Assembly (NCBI GenBank): GCA_025093555.1
Contig: JAIWNF010000015.1
Span: 124,001 to 188,000 of the forward strand
Source: Circinella umbellata
Taxonomy: Eukaryota > Mucoromycota > Mucoromycetes > Mucorales > Lichtheimiaceae
Reading direction: 5' to 3'
Length of the DNA: 64,000 bases
Positions 63,587 to 64,000 of this stretch are shown in pieces. Numbering within the stretch: the stretch's first letter is position 1; the number at the start of each line of letters is the position of its first letter. Below the pieces are notes generated by a model. That model was given only the letters and a program-made list of their open reading frames with translations, was not told where the DNA came from and ran no database searches. A program made the translations under genes and the position numbers.

Positions 63587-64000
63587 ATGATGCCAAATAC
63601 ACAAATAGAAACTAGTGATACTACAAATTCAACAAATGATAATGATCAAACAATCAACAATGTTAAAAAACAACAAGAAGAAACACCTCAATTAAACGTA
63701 CAAACATCTAATAATAATAATAATAATAATAGTGATAGTGATATTACTGATAACAATAATAATATTTGTGACAATCGACTACAACGCGAGTTACCCATCT
63801 TGAAACAATTTGTTGACATTTTATTAAAGTACAAACAAGAAAAAAAAAACCTTTCTCTTCTTTTATGAATGTAATATTGGGTGGGTTCCACATACATACA
63901 CAGACACGCTTACTATGATTATTATTATTTTTATTGTTTAGAACGGATAAATATGGTATTTTGGATTTATTAGATAACAATGATCCAATTACAGTTGAAG
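63587..64000 (+). CDS. 5' end of an uncharacterised gene running off the window
   Basis: ATG at 63587 (MMPNTQIETSDTTNSTND). Exon 1 (63587-63828) encodes an Asn/Ser/Asp-rich disordered stretch, then a helix RLQRELPILKQFVDILLK. The intron 63829-63941 uses a GTACAA donor. Exon 2 starts at 63942 (TDKYGILDLLDNNDPITVE) and reaches the window end in frame. The junction LLK-TDKYGILDLL reads naturally, supporting the splice. The end of this fragment faintly recalls the first helix and ZA loop of bromodomains, but too little is visible to name it. Confidence 0.55.

Overview
The window is AT-rich nuclear DNA from a filamentous fungus, most likely Mucoromycota (Mucorales-like). The evidence is many short introns (about 55-100 nt, mostly GTAAGT-type donors and TAG acceptors), a dysbindin homologue with ten exons, a rhizopuspepsin-type protease, and transposons and degenerate gene families that I associate with this group. 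I cannot name the genus. No virus, CRISPR array, tRNA or rRNA was recognised.

Layout. 1-1434: 3' part of a PAQR (adiponectin-receptor/Izh-like) membrane protein gene. 1435-5240: mostly non-coding, with a transposase fragment and a GC-rich double hairpin. 5242-5631: small secreted double-psi beta-barrel protein. 8203-9099: family protein interrupted by one in-frame stop. 11279-13758: F-box protein with an apparent 1-nt frameshift. 15-26 kb: a gene graveyard, holding a plasma-membrane-type Ca2+-ATPase pseudogene split by a DDE/chromodomain transposon, a degenerate hypothetical gene, and an odd block of helically phased ACGCAA repeats plus a perfect hairpin. 26707-27339: Ala/Gly-rich low-complexity protein with a C-terminal hydrophobic tail. 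30.8-35.9 kb: two degenerate members of a multicopy family, one carrying a 1.0-kb non-autonomous hAT element with a clean 8-bp target duplication.

36.5-61.6 kb is a dense, intact housekeeping block: mitochondrial GGQ-domain peptidyl-tRNA hydrolase (ICT1/Pth4 type), chaperonin CCT2, large-subunit secreted catalase, dysbindin, aspartic protease, poly(A)-binding protein, a DUF423/TMEM256 protein, RFT1, a secreted protein of unknown function and a short-chain dehydrogenase. 62.1-63.2 kb is an inverted repeat with broken ORFs. A new gene starts at 63587 and leaves the window.

The intact genes do not form one pathway; they are unrelated single-copy fungal genes. The main theme is the contrast between this conserved block and 15-36 kb, where transposons and degenerate lineage-specific genes accumulate. 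All exon models were built by hand from splice sites and frame continuity, and phases were checked for the conserved genes.
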